Of a stretch of 64,000 nucleotides of DNA, positions 25,458 through 35,604 are shown piece by piece; positions within the stretch are counted from its first letter, which is position 1; each line of letters starts with the position of its first letter. The DNA lies in the NCBI RefSeq assembly GCF_010500215.1, contig NZ_JAAGOY010000004.1, positions 868,001 through 932,000 of the forward strand, read 5' to 3'. The translations under genes and the position numbers were made by a program. The stretch is from Aliiroseovarius sp. PrR006. Its GTDB lineage: Bacteria > Pseudomonadota > Alphaproteobacteria > Rhodobacterales > Rhodobacteraceae. The notes below the pieces were generated by a model. It did no database searches and was not told the DNA's origin. It was given only the letters and a program-made list of their open reading frames with translations.

Positions 25458-26252
25458 ATGTCAGAGCGCGTTTCCATCACCGAAGAAAACCAAGTCGCCA
25501 CGGTCACGCTGACCCGCGCGGACAAGCGAAATGCGCTGGATTTGGACATGATCCGCGCCATTGTCGACGCCGGTGAAACCCTCGCCGCCCGCAAGGACAT
25601 CCGTGCGGTGGTGCTGACCGGCGACGGGCCTGCGTTTTCCGCGGGGCTGGACCTGAACGCCATGCCCAAGATCGCTCAATATGCGATGCAGGGCGGCGTG
25701 TTTCTGGAGCGCACCCACAACAACTCGAACCTCTTCCAAGCCGCTAGCATGGTCTGGGCCGAGGTGCCCCAACCGGTGATCGCCGCCGTGCATGGCTATG
25801 CGTTCGGCGGCGCGTTCCAAATCATGCTGGGCGCGGATATGCGCATCGCGGCCCCGGACACGCGCTTTTCGATCATGGAGGGCCGCTGGGGCATCATCCC
25901 CGACATGGGCGGCATGGTCCTGATGCGCCAACTGGCACGGGGCGACGTGATCCGCAAGCTGACCTATTCCGCCGAGCAATTCGAGGCCCCCGCCGCGCTG
26001 GACTGGGGCTTTGTGACCGAGATCTCAGACACGCCGCTGGAGCGCGCACAGAAAATCGCCACCGAGATCGCATCAAAATCCCCCGACGCCATCCGCGCCG
26101 CCAAAGCCCTGATCCGCGACACCGAGTTGCTGGACACCCGCGAGACGCTGATTGCCGAAAGCAAAGCGCAAGAAAAGCTGATGGGCACGCCCAATCAGAT
26201 GGAGGCGGTGATGGCCGGGATGCAGAAACGGGAGGCGGAGTTTAAGGATTGA
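25458..26252 (+). CDS. Enoyl-CoA hydratase/isomerase (crotonase) family protein
   Basis: A 264-residue crotonase. The first oxyanion-hole segment is AFSAGLDL (about 60-67) and the second GYAFGGAFQIMLGADM (about 113-128). The catalytic region MEGRWGIIPDMGG (about 139-151) has Glu at the first acid position but Asp at the second, so hydratase or isomerase chemistry cannot be settled by eye. AAAGGATAAAATC precedes the ATG. It pairs with the upstream thioesterase. No terminator is clear downstream. Confidence 0.87.
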   Translation: MSERVSITEENQVATVTLTRADKRNALDLDMIRAIVDAGETLAARKDIRAVVLTGDGPAFSAGLDLNAMPKIAQYAMQGGVFLERTHNNSNLFQAASMVWAEVPQPVIAAVHGYAFGGAFQIMLGADMRIAAPDTRFSIMEGRWGIIPDMGGMVLMRQLARGDVIRKLTYSAEQFEAPAALDWGFVTEISDTPLERAQKIATEIASKSPDAIRAAKALIRDTELLDTRETLIAESKAQEKLMGTPNQMEAVMAGMQKREAEFKD

Positions 26253-26384
26253 GGGGTGTTTGTTGATTAACGAGAGTCAGTTGGGAGCCCAAATTGTCTG
26301 GTGCCGCGCAATGCATATTGGAATACGAAACGGACAAATCCGGCAGCGAGTTTCCTGCGGTCTTAACATTGAATAGCGGTCGGC

Positions 26385-26810
26385 CTAGCTCTCTACTGGA
26401 TAGGCCGAACCTTCTTCCTGAGAACCTGCAGCCGATGATGCATGTCGATGCACCCACTTCCACTCCACGCCCTTCTTCACAAGTGAAACTGTCCAACGAA
26501 CGGGCACCATTAACTTCTCATCGCCGATTTCCAGATGGATATTCAGCGTCGTCGCAACTGTCGCGGCGTCTTTGTGGATCGCTACATCTTGCCATTGCCA
26601 CTCAAATTGCGTCGCAGTCGCGTCGCGGAAATTCCGTTCAAAAACAGATGCGACTGCTTTGCGCCCTGAACACAACTCGTCAGCGCCTGTTCCAATAAGT
26701 GAGATACTCTCGCCATCTACAAAGACGGCCATCAGCCGTTGCAGGTCTTTGGCACAATAGGCATCGGCATATTCTTCCAGCGTTGCCAGCACCGCATTCT
26801 GGTCAATCAT
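26385..26810 (-). CDS. NTF2-like / SnoaL-type small protein
   Basis: A 141-residue protein with the NTF2-like cone fold pattern: an N-terminal helix (MIDQNAVLATLEEYADAYCA), LMAVFVDGESISLIGT, a helix around GRKAVASVFERNF, then strands ending in WTVSLVKKGVEWKWVHRH. Families of this fold include ketosteroid isomerases, limonene hydrolases and regulators, so no activity is assigned. The ATG at 26810 has GAGGA 6 nt upstream and is preferred over an ATG at 26816. The gene and its flanks are less GC-rich than their neighbours. Confidence 0.65.
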   Translation of the reverse strand: MIDQNAVLATLEEYADAYCAKDLQRLMAVFVDGESISLIGTGADELCSGRKAVASVFERNFRDATATQFEWQWQDVAIHKDAATVATTLNIHLEIGDEKLMVPVRWTVSLVKKGVEWKWVHRHASSAAGSQEEGSAYPVES

Positions 26811-26980
26811 GGCCATTCCTCGATATCCATTCGGATTAGAACTACCACAATACAACTTTTCGAGCAGTTTGGCTGTAGGTATAAACTAAATGATGCCGAT
26901 TGCGATTATCAACTCAGTACACAGTGTACCCGCCGCTGAAACAAAGTCAGCGAATTACTGCTTCGCCCGCCGCTCTCCAA

Positions 26981-27013
26981 AACAAAACGGCGCCAGGTTT
27001 CCCAGACGCCGTT
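26981..27013 (-). terminator. Terminator of the fhs-folD-folD unit
   Basis: On the minus strand, AACGGCG and CGCCGTT (27007-27013 and 26986-26992) form a stem that continues inward with one mismatch to a GAAA loop, then TTGTTTTGG. It lies 22 nt after the folD stop. Confidence 0.85.
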
Positions 27014-27034
27014 CAAGATTTCTAAACTTTCAGC

Positions 27035-27925
27035 TTACGCCGTCAGCCCATCCGGCTCGGCCAGGCCGTTGGCGCGGCAGCAGGCGGTCAGGGTGTTGGC
27101 CAGAAGGCAGGCGATGGTCATCGGGCCGACGCCGCCGGGGACCGGGGTGATCGCGCCCGCCACTTTCGAGGCGCTTTCAAAGTCCACATCGCCGACCAGC
27201 TTGTTCTTGCCGTCACGCTCGATCCGGTTGATGCCCACGTCGATCACGGTGGCTCCTTCGCGGATCCAGTCTCCGGGCACCATTTCCGGGCGGCCCACGG
27301 CGGCAACCACGATGTCAGCTTTGCGCACGACCTCGGGCAGGTCTTTGGTGCGGCTATGCGCGATGGTGACGGTGCAGCTGTCGCCGAGCAGCAGTTGTGC
27401 CATCGGCTTGCCCACGATGTTCGAACGGCCGATCACGACGGCGTTCAGCCCCGACAGTGATCCGTGGTGGTCGCGCAGCATCATCAGGCAACCCAACGGG
27501 GTGCACGGGACCATCGACTTCTGACCGGTGCCCAGCAGGCCCACGTTCGAGATGTGGAACCCGTCCACATCCTTGGCAGGGTCGATCGAGTTGATCACCA
27601 GGTCTTCGTTCAGGTGACCGGGCAGCGGCAGCTGAACCAGAATGCCGTGTACGGCAGGGTCGTTGTTCAGCTTGTCGATCAGCGCCAGCAGATCCTCTTC
27701 CGAGGTGTCGGCCTCCAGCTTATGCTCATAGCTGTTCATGCCCACTTCGACGGTCTGCTTGCCTTTCGAGCGGACATAGACCTGCGACGCGGGATCTTCG
27801 CCCACCAGCACCACGGCCAGACCCGGCGTGATGCCGTTTTCTTCTTTCAAGCGGGTCACGTGACCCGCGACTTTCTCGCGGACAGTTGCGGCAAATGCCT
27901 TGCCATCAATGATCTGAGCCGTCAT
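27035..27925 (-). CDS. folD: Bifunctional methylene-THF dehydrogenase/methenyl-THF cyclohydrolase
   Basis: A 296-residue FolD with all expected catalytic residues: Tyr50 and Lys54 in YVRSK, Gln98 in VQLPLP and Asp121 in KDVDG. These numbers equal those of E. coli FolD. The Rossmann part has [18 protein letters not shown] and the C-terminus [12 protein letters not shown]. It interconverts methylene-, methenyl- and formyl-THF. The ATG at 27925, with AAGGAG 6 nt upstream, is preferred to the GTG just before it. Third gene of the unit after fhs and the divergent FolD paralogue; a terminator follows. Confidence 0.95.
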   Translation of the reverse strand: MTAQIIDGKAFAATVREKVAGHVTRLKEENGITPGLAVVLVGEDPASQVYVRSKGKQTVEVGMNSYEHKLEADTSEEDLLALIDKLNNDPAVHGILVQLPLPGHLNEDLVINSIDPAKDVDGFHISNVGLLGTGQKSMVPCTPLGCLMMLRDHHGSLSGLNAVVIGRSNIVGKPMAQLLLGDSCTVTIAHSRTKDLPEVVRKADIVVAAVGRPEMVPGDWIREGATVIDVGINRIERDGKNKLVGDVDFESASKVAGAITPVPGGVGPMTIACLLANTLTACCRANGLAEPDGLTA

Positions 27926-27942
27926 CACGCTCTCCTTATCTG

Positions 27943-28836
27943 TCAGTCAAACTCGGAACGCGCATAGGCGTCACGATAGTGATTCATCTGCATTTCCGTT
28001 GCCAATACCGCGTTGGACATCAGGGTCGCAACCGTCACGGGGCCAACACCGCCGGGAACCGGGGTGATCCAGCCGGCAACTTGGCTGCAGCTTTCGAAAT
28101 CCGCGTCGCCCACAGTCTTGCCGTCGACGCGATTGATGCCAATGTCGATCACCGCACAGCCGGGTTTCAACATCTCGCCGGTCACCAGACCGGGCTTACC
28201 CACGGCGACGAACACGGCATCCGCAGCGCGCGAGTGCATCGCAACCGAGCGGGTCATGTGGTGACACACGGTGACTGTCGCGCCCAGCCCCATCAGAAGG
28301 AAGGCGATGGGCTTGCCGACAATCTCGGAGTGGCCAATGACAGTGACGTTCAGCCCTTCCATATCCAGCGGCAGTGTTTTCAGGATTTCAACAGCGGCCA
28401 CAGCGGTACAGGGGCCAAGCGCCAGATCGTTGTAGACGATATTCCCGATGGACGCGGGGTGCATGCCCTCCACATCCTTCAGCGGGTGGACCAGCTTTTG
28501 CAGGGTTTTAACCGGGATATGGTCCGGCAGTGGGCGCTGAATGATGATCCCGTTCACACGCGGGTCGGCGTTCAGGCCTTGGATGATACCCGTCAGCTGC
28601 TCAAGCGAGGTTTCGGCAGGATAATTGCGCGCCTCGAACTCGACCCCAGCGCTTTCCGCCGATTTCTGCTGATTGCGGACGTAAAGCTCGGCTGCGGCGA
28701 CGTCACCGACGGACAACGACACCAGCTTGGGCGACCAGCCCTTATCAGACAGCTCGGCTGCGCGTGCGGCCACATCTTTGCGCATATCAGCGGCAATGGC
28801 CTTGCCGTCGATCAGAGTGGCAGTATTGCCAATCAT
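27943..28836 (-). CDS. Divergent FolD paralogue with altered catalytic residues
   Basis: A 297-residue protein of the FolD fold, the same length as its neighbour. At the active site YxxxK reads YVRNQ, so the catalytic Lys is Gln56, and KDVDG reads KDVEG, so the Asp is Glu123. The active-site Gln is kept (Gln100), but the following Leu is Arg. The NAD(P)-binding part ([18 protein letters not shown]) and the [14 protein letters not shown] end are intact. In human and E. coli FolD, loss of the Lys abolishes cyclohydrolase and can spare dehydrogenase activity. I therefore expect a dehydrogenase-only or altered enzyme. AAGGAA lies 7 nt before the ATG. Confidence 0.88.
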   Translation of the reverse strand: MIGNTATLIDGKAIAADMRKDVAARAAELSDKGWSPKLVSLSVGDVAAAELYVRNQQKSAESAGVEFEARNYPAETSLEQLTGIIQGLNADPRVNGIIIQRPLPDHIPVKTLQKLVHPLKDVEGMHPASIGNIVYNDLALGPCTAVAAVEILKTLPLDMEGLNVTVIGHSEIVGKPIAFLLMGLGATVTVCHHMTRSVAMHSRAADAVFVAVGKPGLVTGEMLKPGCAVIDIGINRVDGKTVGDADFESCSQVAGWITPVPGGVGPVTVATLMSNAVLATEMQMNHYRDAYARSEFD

Positions 28837-28878
28837 GGCCCATTCCTTCTTTGCGGGTTTTTAAGGGGTCTTAAACGT

Positions 28879-28903
28879 GAAGGGCGGGGTATCCCCGCCC
28901 TTC
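28879..28903 (-). other. Strong hairpin between fhs and the FolD paralogue
   Basis: A perfect 11-bp stem, GAAGGGCGGGG (28879-28889) with CCCCGCCCTTC (28893-28903), has a 3-nt loop and no T run on the minus strand. It may set unequal expression by stabilising the fhs end of the message or by partial termination. Confidence 0.6.
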
Positions 28904-28913
28904 GTGATCCTGC

Positions 28914-30590
28914 TTAGAACAGGCCTTCGATTTCGCCTTCGGCGTTCAGGCCGATGGACAGAGCCGCAGGTTTGCGCGGCAGGCCCGGCATGGTCATGAT
29001 GTCGCCGCAGACGACAACGATGAAGCCAGCACCAGCCGACAGGCGAACCTCACGCACCGGAACCGAGTGGCCGGTGGGTGCACCGCGCAGCGACGGGTCG
29101 GTCGAGAACGAGTACTGGGTCTTCGCCATGCAGACCGGCAGATCGCCATAGCCCGCTTCTTCCCAGTCACGCAGCTGGTTGCGCACTTTGGCGTCGGCCA
29201 GAACTTCGTCAGCGCGGTAGATGCGCTTGGCGATGGTCTCGATCTTTTCGAACAGCGGCATTTCGTCCGGGTAGATGGGGGCGAAAGCAGCCACGTCAGC
29301 GTCGGCGATTTCAGCCACGCGGGTGGCCAGATCAGCCGAGCCTTCCGAGCCCAGTTCCCAGTGACGCGAAACGATAGCTTCGGCACCGTGACCGTCAACA
29401 TAGTCTTTCACTGCAGCGACCTCGGCGTCGGTGTCGTTGACGAAATGGTTGATAGCGACCACAACCGGCACACCAAAACCCTTCAGGTTCTCGATGTGAC
29501 GACCAAGGTTGTCGCAACCGGCGTTTACGGCGTCGACGTTCTCGTCGCCCAGATCGGCTTTGGCAACACCGCCGTTCATCTTCATCGCGCGCACAGTGGC
29601 AACCAGTACGACCACCGAGGGGGCCAGACCAGCCTTGCGGCACTTGATGTTCATGAACTTCTCGGCGCCAAGGTCAGCACCAAAGCCCGCTTCGGTGACA
29701 ACATAGTCGGCCAGTTTCAGCGCGGTTTTGGTTGCGATGACCGAGTTACAGCCGTGTGCGATGTTGGCGAACGGGCCGCCGTGTACGAAGGCCGGGTTGT
29801 TTTCCAGCGTCTGCACCAGGTTCGGCTGCATGGCGTCCTTCAGCAGAACGGTCATTGCGCCGTCCGCACCGATGTCGCGGGCATAGATGGCTTTGCGCTC
29901 GCGGGTGTAGGCCACAATGATGTCGCCCAGACGTTTCTGCAGGTCTTGCAGATCGTTGGCCAGACACAGGATCGCCATGACTTCCGAGGCCACAGTGATG
30001 TCATAACCCGTCTGACGCGGGAAGCCGTTGGCAACGCCGCCCAGCGAACACACGATGTCACGCAGAGCACGGTCGTTCATGTCGACCACGCGGCGCCAAG
30101 CCACACGACGCTCGTCGATTTCCAGCTCGTTGCCCCAGTAGATGTGGTTGTCGATCATGGCCGACAGCAGCGAGTGTGCCGAGGTGATGGCGTGGAAGTC
30201 ACCGGTGAAGTGCAGGTTCATCTCTTCCATCGGAACAACCTGAGCGTAACCGCCACCAGCAGCACCACCCTTCATACCAAAGTTCGGACCCAGCGATGCT
30301 TCGCGGATACAAACCATGGCGTTCTTGCCGATGCGGTTCAGGCCGTCGCCCAGACCAACGGTTGTGGTGGTCTTACCTTCACCGGCCGGGGTCGGGTTGA
30401 TCGCGGTCACAAGGATCAGCTTGCCGTCCTCTTTGGACTGGACCGAGTTGATGAAATCCTGGCTGACTTTGGCTTTGTCGTGGCCATAGGGCAGCAGGTG
30501 CTCGGTCGGAATGCCCAGCTTGTCGCCGATTTCCTGAATCGGGCGTTTTTTGGCTTCGCGGGCGATTTCGATGTCAGATTTATAGCTCAT
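28914..30590 (-). CDS. fhs: Formate-tetrahydrofolate ligase
   Basis: A 558-residue enzyme of standard length. The ATP-binding loop [18 protein letters not shown] (about 67-84) and [21 protein letters not shown] (split here at about 99-119) are diagnostic. It makes formyl-THF from formate, THF and ATP, or runs in reverse during C1 oxidation. With the two FolD genes downstream it completes the path between methylene-THF and formate, which roseobacters use when demethylating DMSP, methylamines or glycine betaine. AAGGAT lies 5 nt before the ATG. Confidence 0.97.
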   Translation of the reverse strand: MSYKSDIEIAREAKKRPIQEIGDKLGIPTEHLLPYGHDKAKVSQDFINSVQSKEDGKLILVTAINPTPAGEGKTTTTVGLGDGLNRIGKNAMVCIREASLGPNFGMKGGAAGGGYAQVVPMEEMNLHFTGDFHAITSAHSLLSAMIDNHIYWGNELEIDERRVAWRRVVDMNDRALRDIVCSLGGVANGFPRQTGYDITVASEVMAILCLANDLQDLQKRLGDIIVAYTRERKAIYARDIGADGAMTVLLKDAMQPNLVQTLENNPAFVHGGPFANIAHGCNSVIATKTALKLADYVVTEAGFGADLGAEKFMNIKCRKAGLAPSVVVLVATVRAMKMNGGVAKADLGDENVDAVNAGCDNLGRHIENLKGFGVPVVVAINHFVNDTDAEVAAVKDYVDGHGAEAIVSRHWELGSEGSADLATRVAEIADADVAAFAPIYPDEMPLFEKIETIAKRIYRADEVLADAKVRNQLRDWEEAGYGDLPVCMAKTQYSFSTDPSLRGAPTGHSVPVREVRLSAGAGFIVVVCGDIMTMPGLPRKPAALSIGLNAEGEIEGLF

Positions 30591-30802
30591 GGCAGATCCT
30601 TCAGAAACGAGAGCATGTTCAAGGCAGCTGCATCCCTGTTAGCGCTGCAGCCAAATATCTACCTCTGCATAACGATCCTAAAACCGACTCACAGGCTGAA
30701 ATCCGACATGTTTGCCGCCGATTTCGTCGGATCATTGACGCAACGTTTCTGATCCGCAACGAAGGTTCCGAAACAGCACGAAGATCTTTGCATTTGTTAC
30801 GG

Positions 30803-31390
30803 TCAGCCTTGCGCTGGCTTCCAAGCCGGTTGATCCGGCACGAAGAGTCGCATCTGATCCCCAATTTTCAAGGCTCCGGCGTGTTCAACCCAGGCCGTGA
30901 CACCCCGCTTTCCGCGCGCTGCTTGCTTGTAACCGATACCATGCCCGGGCATGGCGCGCTCGACCTCGCGCCCGGTAATGTTGCAGGGGCGATTTTCCAT
31001 GTCGATCACAAGGCAGGTGCCGTTTTCCGACAGAAGGCGCGCGGATGGCGGGACATGTGTGAAATCGGGGATCCCCTCGATGATCATCGACGCGCCAAGC
31101 CATGCAGGGTCTAACACGTCCAACACTAACGCTGTAGCCACTTCGGCCAGTTCCTCGGCTGACAGTACCGAGATCTGGCGCGAGTTGCGAATTTCCGTCC
31201 CCTGTGGGTATTGGTTTGTCACGCGGGGACAGGACGCCCGCATCAGGCCGGATCGGACTTCCCCAACAAATCCATCATACGTCACGTCGACCGCGTCACG
31301 CGCTTCGCTGCGCATGGTGCTGTCGCGATCGGACGTGACCCCAAGCCACGTGATTGTTGCGATGTAGTCAGTGGGGATCAAGGCGGGCAT
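30803..31390 (-). CDS. MOSC domain protein
   Basis: A 195-residue protein resembling the MOSC (molybdenum cofactor sulfurase C-terminal) domain. It has RSGLMRASCPRV (Cys near residue 53), IIEGIPDFTHVPPSARL, CNITG and a final GDQMRLF. Free-standing MOSC proteins bind a molybdenum cofactor or move sulfur; the substrate is unknown. The ATG at 31390 has AAGGAG 5 nt upstream, so the longer frame is not used. It follows the ftsH terminator on the minus strand and stands alone upstream of nothing obvious; the 212 bp to the fhs start hold no clear gene. Confidence 0.8.
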   Translation of the reverse strand: MPALIPTDYIATITWLGVTSDRDSTMRSEARDAVDVTYDGFVGEVRSGLMRASCPRVTNQYPQGTEIRNSRQISVLSAEELAEVATALVLDVLDPAWLGASMIIEGIPDFTHVPPSARLLSENGTCLVIDMENRPCNITGREVERAMPGHGIGYKQAARGKRGVTAWVEHAGALKIGDQMRLFVPDQPAWKPAQG

Positions 31391-31463
31391 GGGCGCTCCT
31401 TTTCGTTTCCAGCACCCTGCCCGGTTGCGCGACGAACAGCAATTCACAGCTTGTGTCGCTCTG

Positions 31464-31495
31464 AAAGAAAAACCCCAGAGCGTCGCTCTGGGGTT
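31464..31495 (-). terminator. Intrinsic terminator after ftsH
   Basis: On the minus strand, AACCCCAGAGC and GCTCTGGGGTT (31471-31495) form an 11-bp stem with a 3-nt loop, followed by TTTCTTTC. It closes the long ruv-tol-ftsH block just after the ftsH stop. Confidence 0.93.
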
Positions 31496-31503
31496 CTATC
31501 ATT

Positions 31504-33420
31504 TTATGCGGTGGGTTCCGGTTCCATCCCACCATCGTCAGGCGCTTTCTTGCGCGGCTTGGTTTTCGGGATGGCCGCGACCGACGGGGCGTTGCCTTCG
31601 TCCGGCGTGTCGTCATCATCGGATGCATGGGGCGGTTCGCCCTTCATCACACGTTCGATTTCCGCACCGGTCAGGGTTTCGTATTCCAACAGTCCCTGCG
31701 CCAGATTTTCCCATTCTTGTTCGTACTCTTTCAGGAGTTTGAACGCAGTCTCATAGCCGTTCTGGATGAAGCCTTTCACCTCCCCCTCGATCAGCTCTTT
31801 CGTATGCGCCGAGACCGAGAAGCCAGCCGTGTTGCCCTGATAGCCTTCATGCGCTTCGGCATAGTCGATATTGCCGACCTTGTCGGACATACCCCAGCGC
31901 ATCACCATGGCGCGCGCCAGACCGGACGCCTGCTGGATATCCCCAGCCGGACCGTTCGAGACGTTTTCTTCGCCATATTTGATGATTTCAGCAGCCTTGC
32001 CCGCCATGGTCATGGCCAGCTTTTCTTCACATTCCGACTTGTGCCAGTTCAGGCGGTCAATCTCGGGCAAAGATACAACCATACCCAACGCACCACCGCG
32101 GGGAATAATGGTCGCCTTATAGACCGGATCACATTGCGGCAGTTTCAGGCCGACCACGGCGTGACCAGCCTCGTGATAGGCAGTCTTTTCCTTCTGGTCG
32201 TCCGTCAGCACCATGGACCGACGCTCGGCGCCCATCATGACCTTGTCTTTCGCGTTCTCGAAATCTTCCATGGTCACGAAACGGCGCCCCACACGGGCAG
32301 CCATCAACGCGGCCTCGTTCACAAGGTTCGCCAGATCAGCACCCGAGAAGCCCGGCGTACCACGCGCGATGATGCGCATGTCAGCATCGGGGCCCAGCGG
32401 CACTTTGCGGGCGTGGACGCCCAGAATTTTCTCGCGACCTTTGATGTCGGGATTCGGCACGGTGACCTGACGGTCGAAACGACCGGGACGCAGCAAAGCC
32501 GGGTCCAGCACGTCACGACGGTTGGTCGCGGCCAGAATGATCACGCCTTCATTGGCCTCAAAGCCATCCATCTCGACCAGAAGCTGGTTGAGCGTCTGTT
32601 CGCGTTCGTCATTGCCGCCACCATAGCCAGCACCACGCGACCGGCCTACGGCGTCGATCTCGTCGATGAAAACGATACACGGCGCGTTCTTCTTGGCTTG
32701 TTCGAACATGTCACGGACACGCGACGCACCCACACCGACGAACATCTCAACAAAGTCGGAGCCCGAAATGGTGAAAAAGGGCACACCAGCCTCGCCTGCA
32801 ATGGCACGGGCCAGAAGCGTCTTACCGGTACCCGGAGGGCCCACCAGCAGCGCGCCTTTGGGGATCTGACCACCAAGGCGGCTGAATTTCTGCGGGTTGC
32901 GCAGGAATTCCACGATCTCTTCCAGCTCTTCCTTGGCTTCGTCGATACCGGCAACATCGTCAAAGGTCACACGGCCTTCACGCTCGGTCAGCATCTTGGC
33001 TTTCGATTTACCAAAGCCCATCGCGCCGCCGCCCCCGCGACCTTGCATCCGGTTCATCATAAAGAACCAAAAGCCGATCAGCAGAGCCACAGGCAGAAGC
33101 AGTGTAATAATACTCATGAACCCCGATTGCTGCTGCGGTTCGGCGGTCACTTCGACGCCTTCCGCGATCAAGAGTTCAGTCACGGCCGCATCACGCGGCA
33201 CGATCGTTTGATAGATCTTGCCGTCCGCGGCCTGATAGACCAGCTGTTCGCCATCGATCGTGACGGACTTCACATTGTCGCCCTCAACGGCGGCGATAAA
33301 CTCCGAATAAGTTGCCTGAGACGATGCAAGCCCAGACTGACCGTTCGAAAACAGGTTGAACAAGGCCAGGATGAGCACAAAGAGCACTATCCAGAAGGCG
33401 AAATTTCTCGCGTTGCCCAA
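31504..33420 (-). CDS. ftsH: ATP-dependent zinc metalloprotease FtsH
   Basis: A 638-residue membrane AAA protease. Transmembrane helices lie at about 7-25 and 104-123. The ATPase domain has [18 protein letters not shown] and an arginine-finger region LLRPGRFDR. The Zn site is HEAGH (about 417-421), with the third ligand Asp downstream. It degrades membrane and short-lived regulatory proteins. Its HflK and HflC partners lie at 47156-49185. It starts 88 nt after tilS, the same order seen in many alphaproteobacteria. Confidence 0.97.
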   Translation of the reverse strand: MGNARNFAFWIVLFVLILALFNLFSNGQSGLASSQATYSEFIAAVEGDNVKSVTIDGEQLVYQAADGKIYQTIVPRDAAVTELLIAEGVEVTAEPQQQSGFMSIITLLLPVALLIGFWFFMMNRMQGRGGGGAMGFGKSKAKMLTEREGRVTFDDVAGIDEAKEELEEIVEFLRNPQKFSRLGGQIPKGALLVGPPGTGKTLLARAIAGEAGVPFFTISGSDFVEMFVGVGASRVRDMFEQAKKNAPCIVFIDEIDAVGRSRGAGYGGGNDEREQTLNQLLVEMDGFEANEGVIILAATNRRDVLDPALLRPGRFDRQVTVPNPDIKGREKILGVHARKVPLGPDADMRIIARGTPGFSGADLANLVNEAALMAARVGRRFVTMEDFENAKDKVMMGAERRSMVLTDDQKEKTAYHEAGHAVVGLKLPQCDPVYKATIIPRGGALGMVVSLPEIDRLNWHKSECEEKLAMTMAGKAAEIIKYGEENVSNGPAGDIQQASGLARAMVMRWGMSDKVGNIDYAEAHEGYQGNTAGFSVSAHTKELIEGEVKGFIQNGYETAFKLLKEYEQEWENLAQGLLEYETLTGAEIERVMKGEPPHASDDDDTPDEGNAPSVAAIPKTKPRKKAPDDGGMEPEPTA

Positions 33421-33508
33421 GAGGGATCTCCTTTAGATGCCATAGCGACAGGGCGCCAAGCAGGAAGCGTAACGCCGTGTTCTTAAAATAGGGATGATTG
33501 GCCGAGGT

Positions 33509-34747
33509 TCAATGCGATAAAATCGCCTTTAGGAAATCAGCTTTGCCTGGCCCAGCCAGAGTAACGCCTTCGCACAGAAAACCAGCTGCTGGCGCAGCCA
33601 TTAGTTGATCTCCGTCGAACAGTGCAGGTGTGGTCATCAAACGATCACGGGGTTGGCCGGTTGTGCGCCAATCAGGACAATCGGAAATGGCATTCGCCAA
33701 GGCCCGAACCTGTGTGTTCGCGGGCCCTGTCAGGATCCAGCGACCATCCCAAACTTCGCCGGGCTGAGACGTTTCAGGCAAAAGGATATTTAGCTCGCGC
33801 CCAATCACAATTTTCCCGGCTTTCAGGTCCAAAGTGCAGCCAGACAAGGTTCGACGCTGTCCCTCTAGCACCTGCGTTTCGACCGCTTTCAGCGCGTCAT
33901 AACGCGGGCGGTAGGTTGCCCCTGAGACAAAACGGATAGCAGCTGTCAGCAAGCGGTGTCGGGTCTCGATCGGAAGCGCCTCGTAGGTGGCGGCGTCAAA
34001 CAGGACGTCCCCCAGCGCCACAACTGCACTGATTTCAGCAGCGTCAATTGCAGCCTGAGTTAGAGCGTTGCGCGCCTCGGCCATGCGATGGGCCGTGCTG
34101 ACCAGCCGGTCGCGATTCAAACCAAGTTGGGCCAGATCCTTCATCGCAGCGCGTACCCGAACACGTTCAAACCGCGTGTCCACGTTTGAGGGATCGTCGA
34201 TCCACTCCATCCCGCGCTGCTTCAGTACTTGCCGCAAGTCCTGACGACCCACCGCCAAAACAGGGCGCAGCCAGCGCATGCCCTGCGCCTGCCAATCGTC
34301 TTGCATCGCAGACAGCCCGTCTACACCCGAGCCACGCGCCAGACGCATCACGAAAGTTTCGGCCTGATCATCGGCGGTATGGGCCACGGCCACGGCGTCT
34401 AGCTCCAAATCCCGCGCCCACTTGGCCAGCAGATTGTAACGCGCAGCGCGCGCAGCGCTTTGGACATTGCCACTGGGCGCGTCCGTCCACGTCAAAGTGT
34501 CATGGGCCACACCAAGCGCGGCACAGCGGGCCTTGACCCACGCTGCCTCATTCGCGGCCTCGGGGCGCAGCCCATGATCCACTGTGGCCACCCGGAGGTC
34601 AGCCCCGACGCCCTTTGCCCAATCCTGCGCTAAAACAAGCAGCGCCATGCTGTCGCTGCCGCCCGACACCGCCAGTCCAAGACGCGAAACGGGCCCGCGC
34701 TGGCGGGCCCGGTCCAAGGCAATTTCAAATGTGTGTTCGGGCGTCAC
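33509..34747 (-). CDS. tilS: tRNA(Ile)-lysidine synthetase
   Basis: A 412-residue N-type ATP pyrophosphatase. The P-loop is SGGSDS (about 29-34), followed by DHGLR and a region with AHTADDQAETFVMRLARGSG typical of TilS (that stretch is about 121-140). It converts C34 of the AUA-reading tRNA-Ile to lysidine, which makes the gene essential in most bacteria. It overlaps the cpoB stop by 4 nt. The C-terminal domain is shorter than in E. coli, as usual for this group. Confidence 0.93.
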   Translation of the reverse strand: MTPEHTFEIALDRARQRGPVSRLGLAVSGGSDSMALLVLAQDWAKGVGADLRVATVDHGLRPEAANEAAWVKARCAALGVAHDTLTWTDAPSGNVQSAARAARYNLLAKWARDLELDAVAVAHTADDQAETFVMRLARGSGVDGLSAMQDDWQAQGMRWLRPVLAVGRQDLRQVLKQRGMEWIDDPSNVDTRFERVRVRAAMKDLAQLGLNRDRLVSTAHRMAEARNALTQAAIDAAEISAVVALGDVLFDAATYEALPIETRHRLLTAAIRFVSGATYRPRYDALKAVETQVLEGQRRTLSGCTLDLKAGKIVIGRELNILLPETSQPGEVWDGRWILTGPANTQVRALANAISDCPDWRTTGQPRDRLMTTPALFDGDQLMAAPAAGFLCEGVTLAGPGKADFLKAILSH

Positions 34748-35577
34748 GGACAGCTCAGCGCCTGACGCGCGGCTTGCGCGTCGGCCACGGCAGGGGCCCC
34801 GGGGAACCGCTTGCCCACTTCAGCCAGCGTTGCACAGGCTTCGTTCACCTGCCCAAGTTCGCCCAGAGAAAAGCCCAAACGATACAGCGCATCAGGTGCA
34901 CGGTCGCTGTTTGGCGCGCCGGAAAACGCGTTCAGATACGCACGGGCTGCGTTCTTGATATCGCCCGATCCGGTCAGGGCCTCGCCACGCTGGAAATGCG
35001 CTTCCGAGGTCAGCGGGCTACCCGGATAGTTCTCAATGAACTGCGTGTATAGGGTCGCAGCTTGGGCGAACTCACCCGCTTCCAACGCCCCACCTGCAGC
35101 GTCAAAATCCTGCTGCTCGCCCACGGCAAGCTCGGTCGCTGGGGAAGTAGACGTTGTGGGCGCCGTCACCGGACCTTCCGGTACCGCGCCGCCCCCAAGG
35201 GTCGAGGTTTCCCCCAGCTTTGAGATATCGCCGCCTTCAAGCTCGACCAAACGGAATTCCAGATCGCCGATGCGGTTGGTGCCATCTTTCACGATCGAGT
35301 TGATGCGAAACTCCAGCTGTTCGGTCTTCGAGGTCAGACGCGACAGCTCTCCTTCGATGGCCGCCATACGCTGAGACAGGCTGCCCACGCCAGTGGTCAC
35401 GTTGGCGCTTCCAGTGGTCGACAACTCGGTCTTCAGCTTCTGGATCTCGACAAAAAGCACAGTCAGTTCCTGTCGAATATCCGCCAGCGATTGTGCCCGG
35501 TCCTGCGCCGACGCCAAGATGGGCGCACCCACCAGAACGGCACCCAGCAACAAAGCTTTCAAGGATCTTGCCACCAT
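34744..35577 (-). CDS. cpoB: Cell division coordinator CpoB (Tol-Pal system YbgF)
   Basis: A 277-residue periplasmic protein. The signal peptide (MVARSLKALLLGAVLVGAPI, cut near ASAQ) is followed by a coiled coil (about 26-110). TPR units run from about 155 to 275 (FAQAATLYTQFIENYPGSPL, KNAARAYLNAFSGAP). CpoB links Tol energy state with peptidoglycan synthesis at the septum. It lies 27 nt after pal and its end overlaps the tilS start. Confidence 0.92.
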   Translation of the reverse strand: MVARSLKALLLGAVLVGAPILASAQDRAQSLADIRQELTVLFVEIQKLKTELSTTGSANVTTGVGSLSQRMAAIEGELSRLTSKTEQLEFRINSIVKDGTNRIGDLEFRLVELEGGDISKLGETSTLGGGAVPEGPVTAPTTSTSPATELAVGEQQDFDAAGGALEAGEFAQAATLYTQFIENYPGSPLTSEAHFQRGEALTGSGDIKNAARAYLNAFSGAPNSDRAPDALYRLGFSLGELGQVNEACATLAEVGKRFPGAPAVADAQAARQALSCP

Positions 35578-35604
35578 ATCTTAATCCCTCTCAGTTCAGT
35601 TGGA

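Noticed and set aside
29067-30752. Plus-strand open frame of about 560 codons opposite fhs
   Set aside because: It mirrors the fhs coding region exactly, has no ribosome binding site and its residues are those expected from the antisense of biased codons.
30591-30802. Folate-type riboswitch upstream of fhs
   Set aside because: I could not fit a known THF riboswitch layout to the 212 bp; only short partial stems are seen.
31627-33486. Plus-strand open frame of about 619 codons opposite ftsH
   Set aside because: Antisense shadow of ftsH; the real gene has all FtsH motifs and a downstream terminator.
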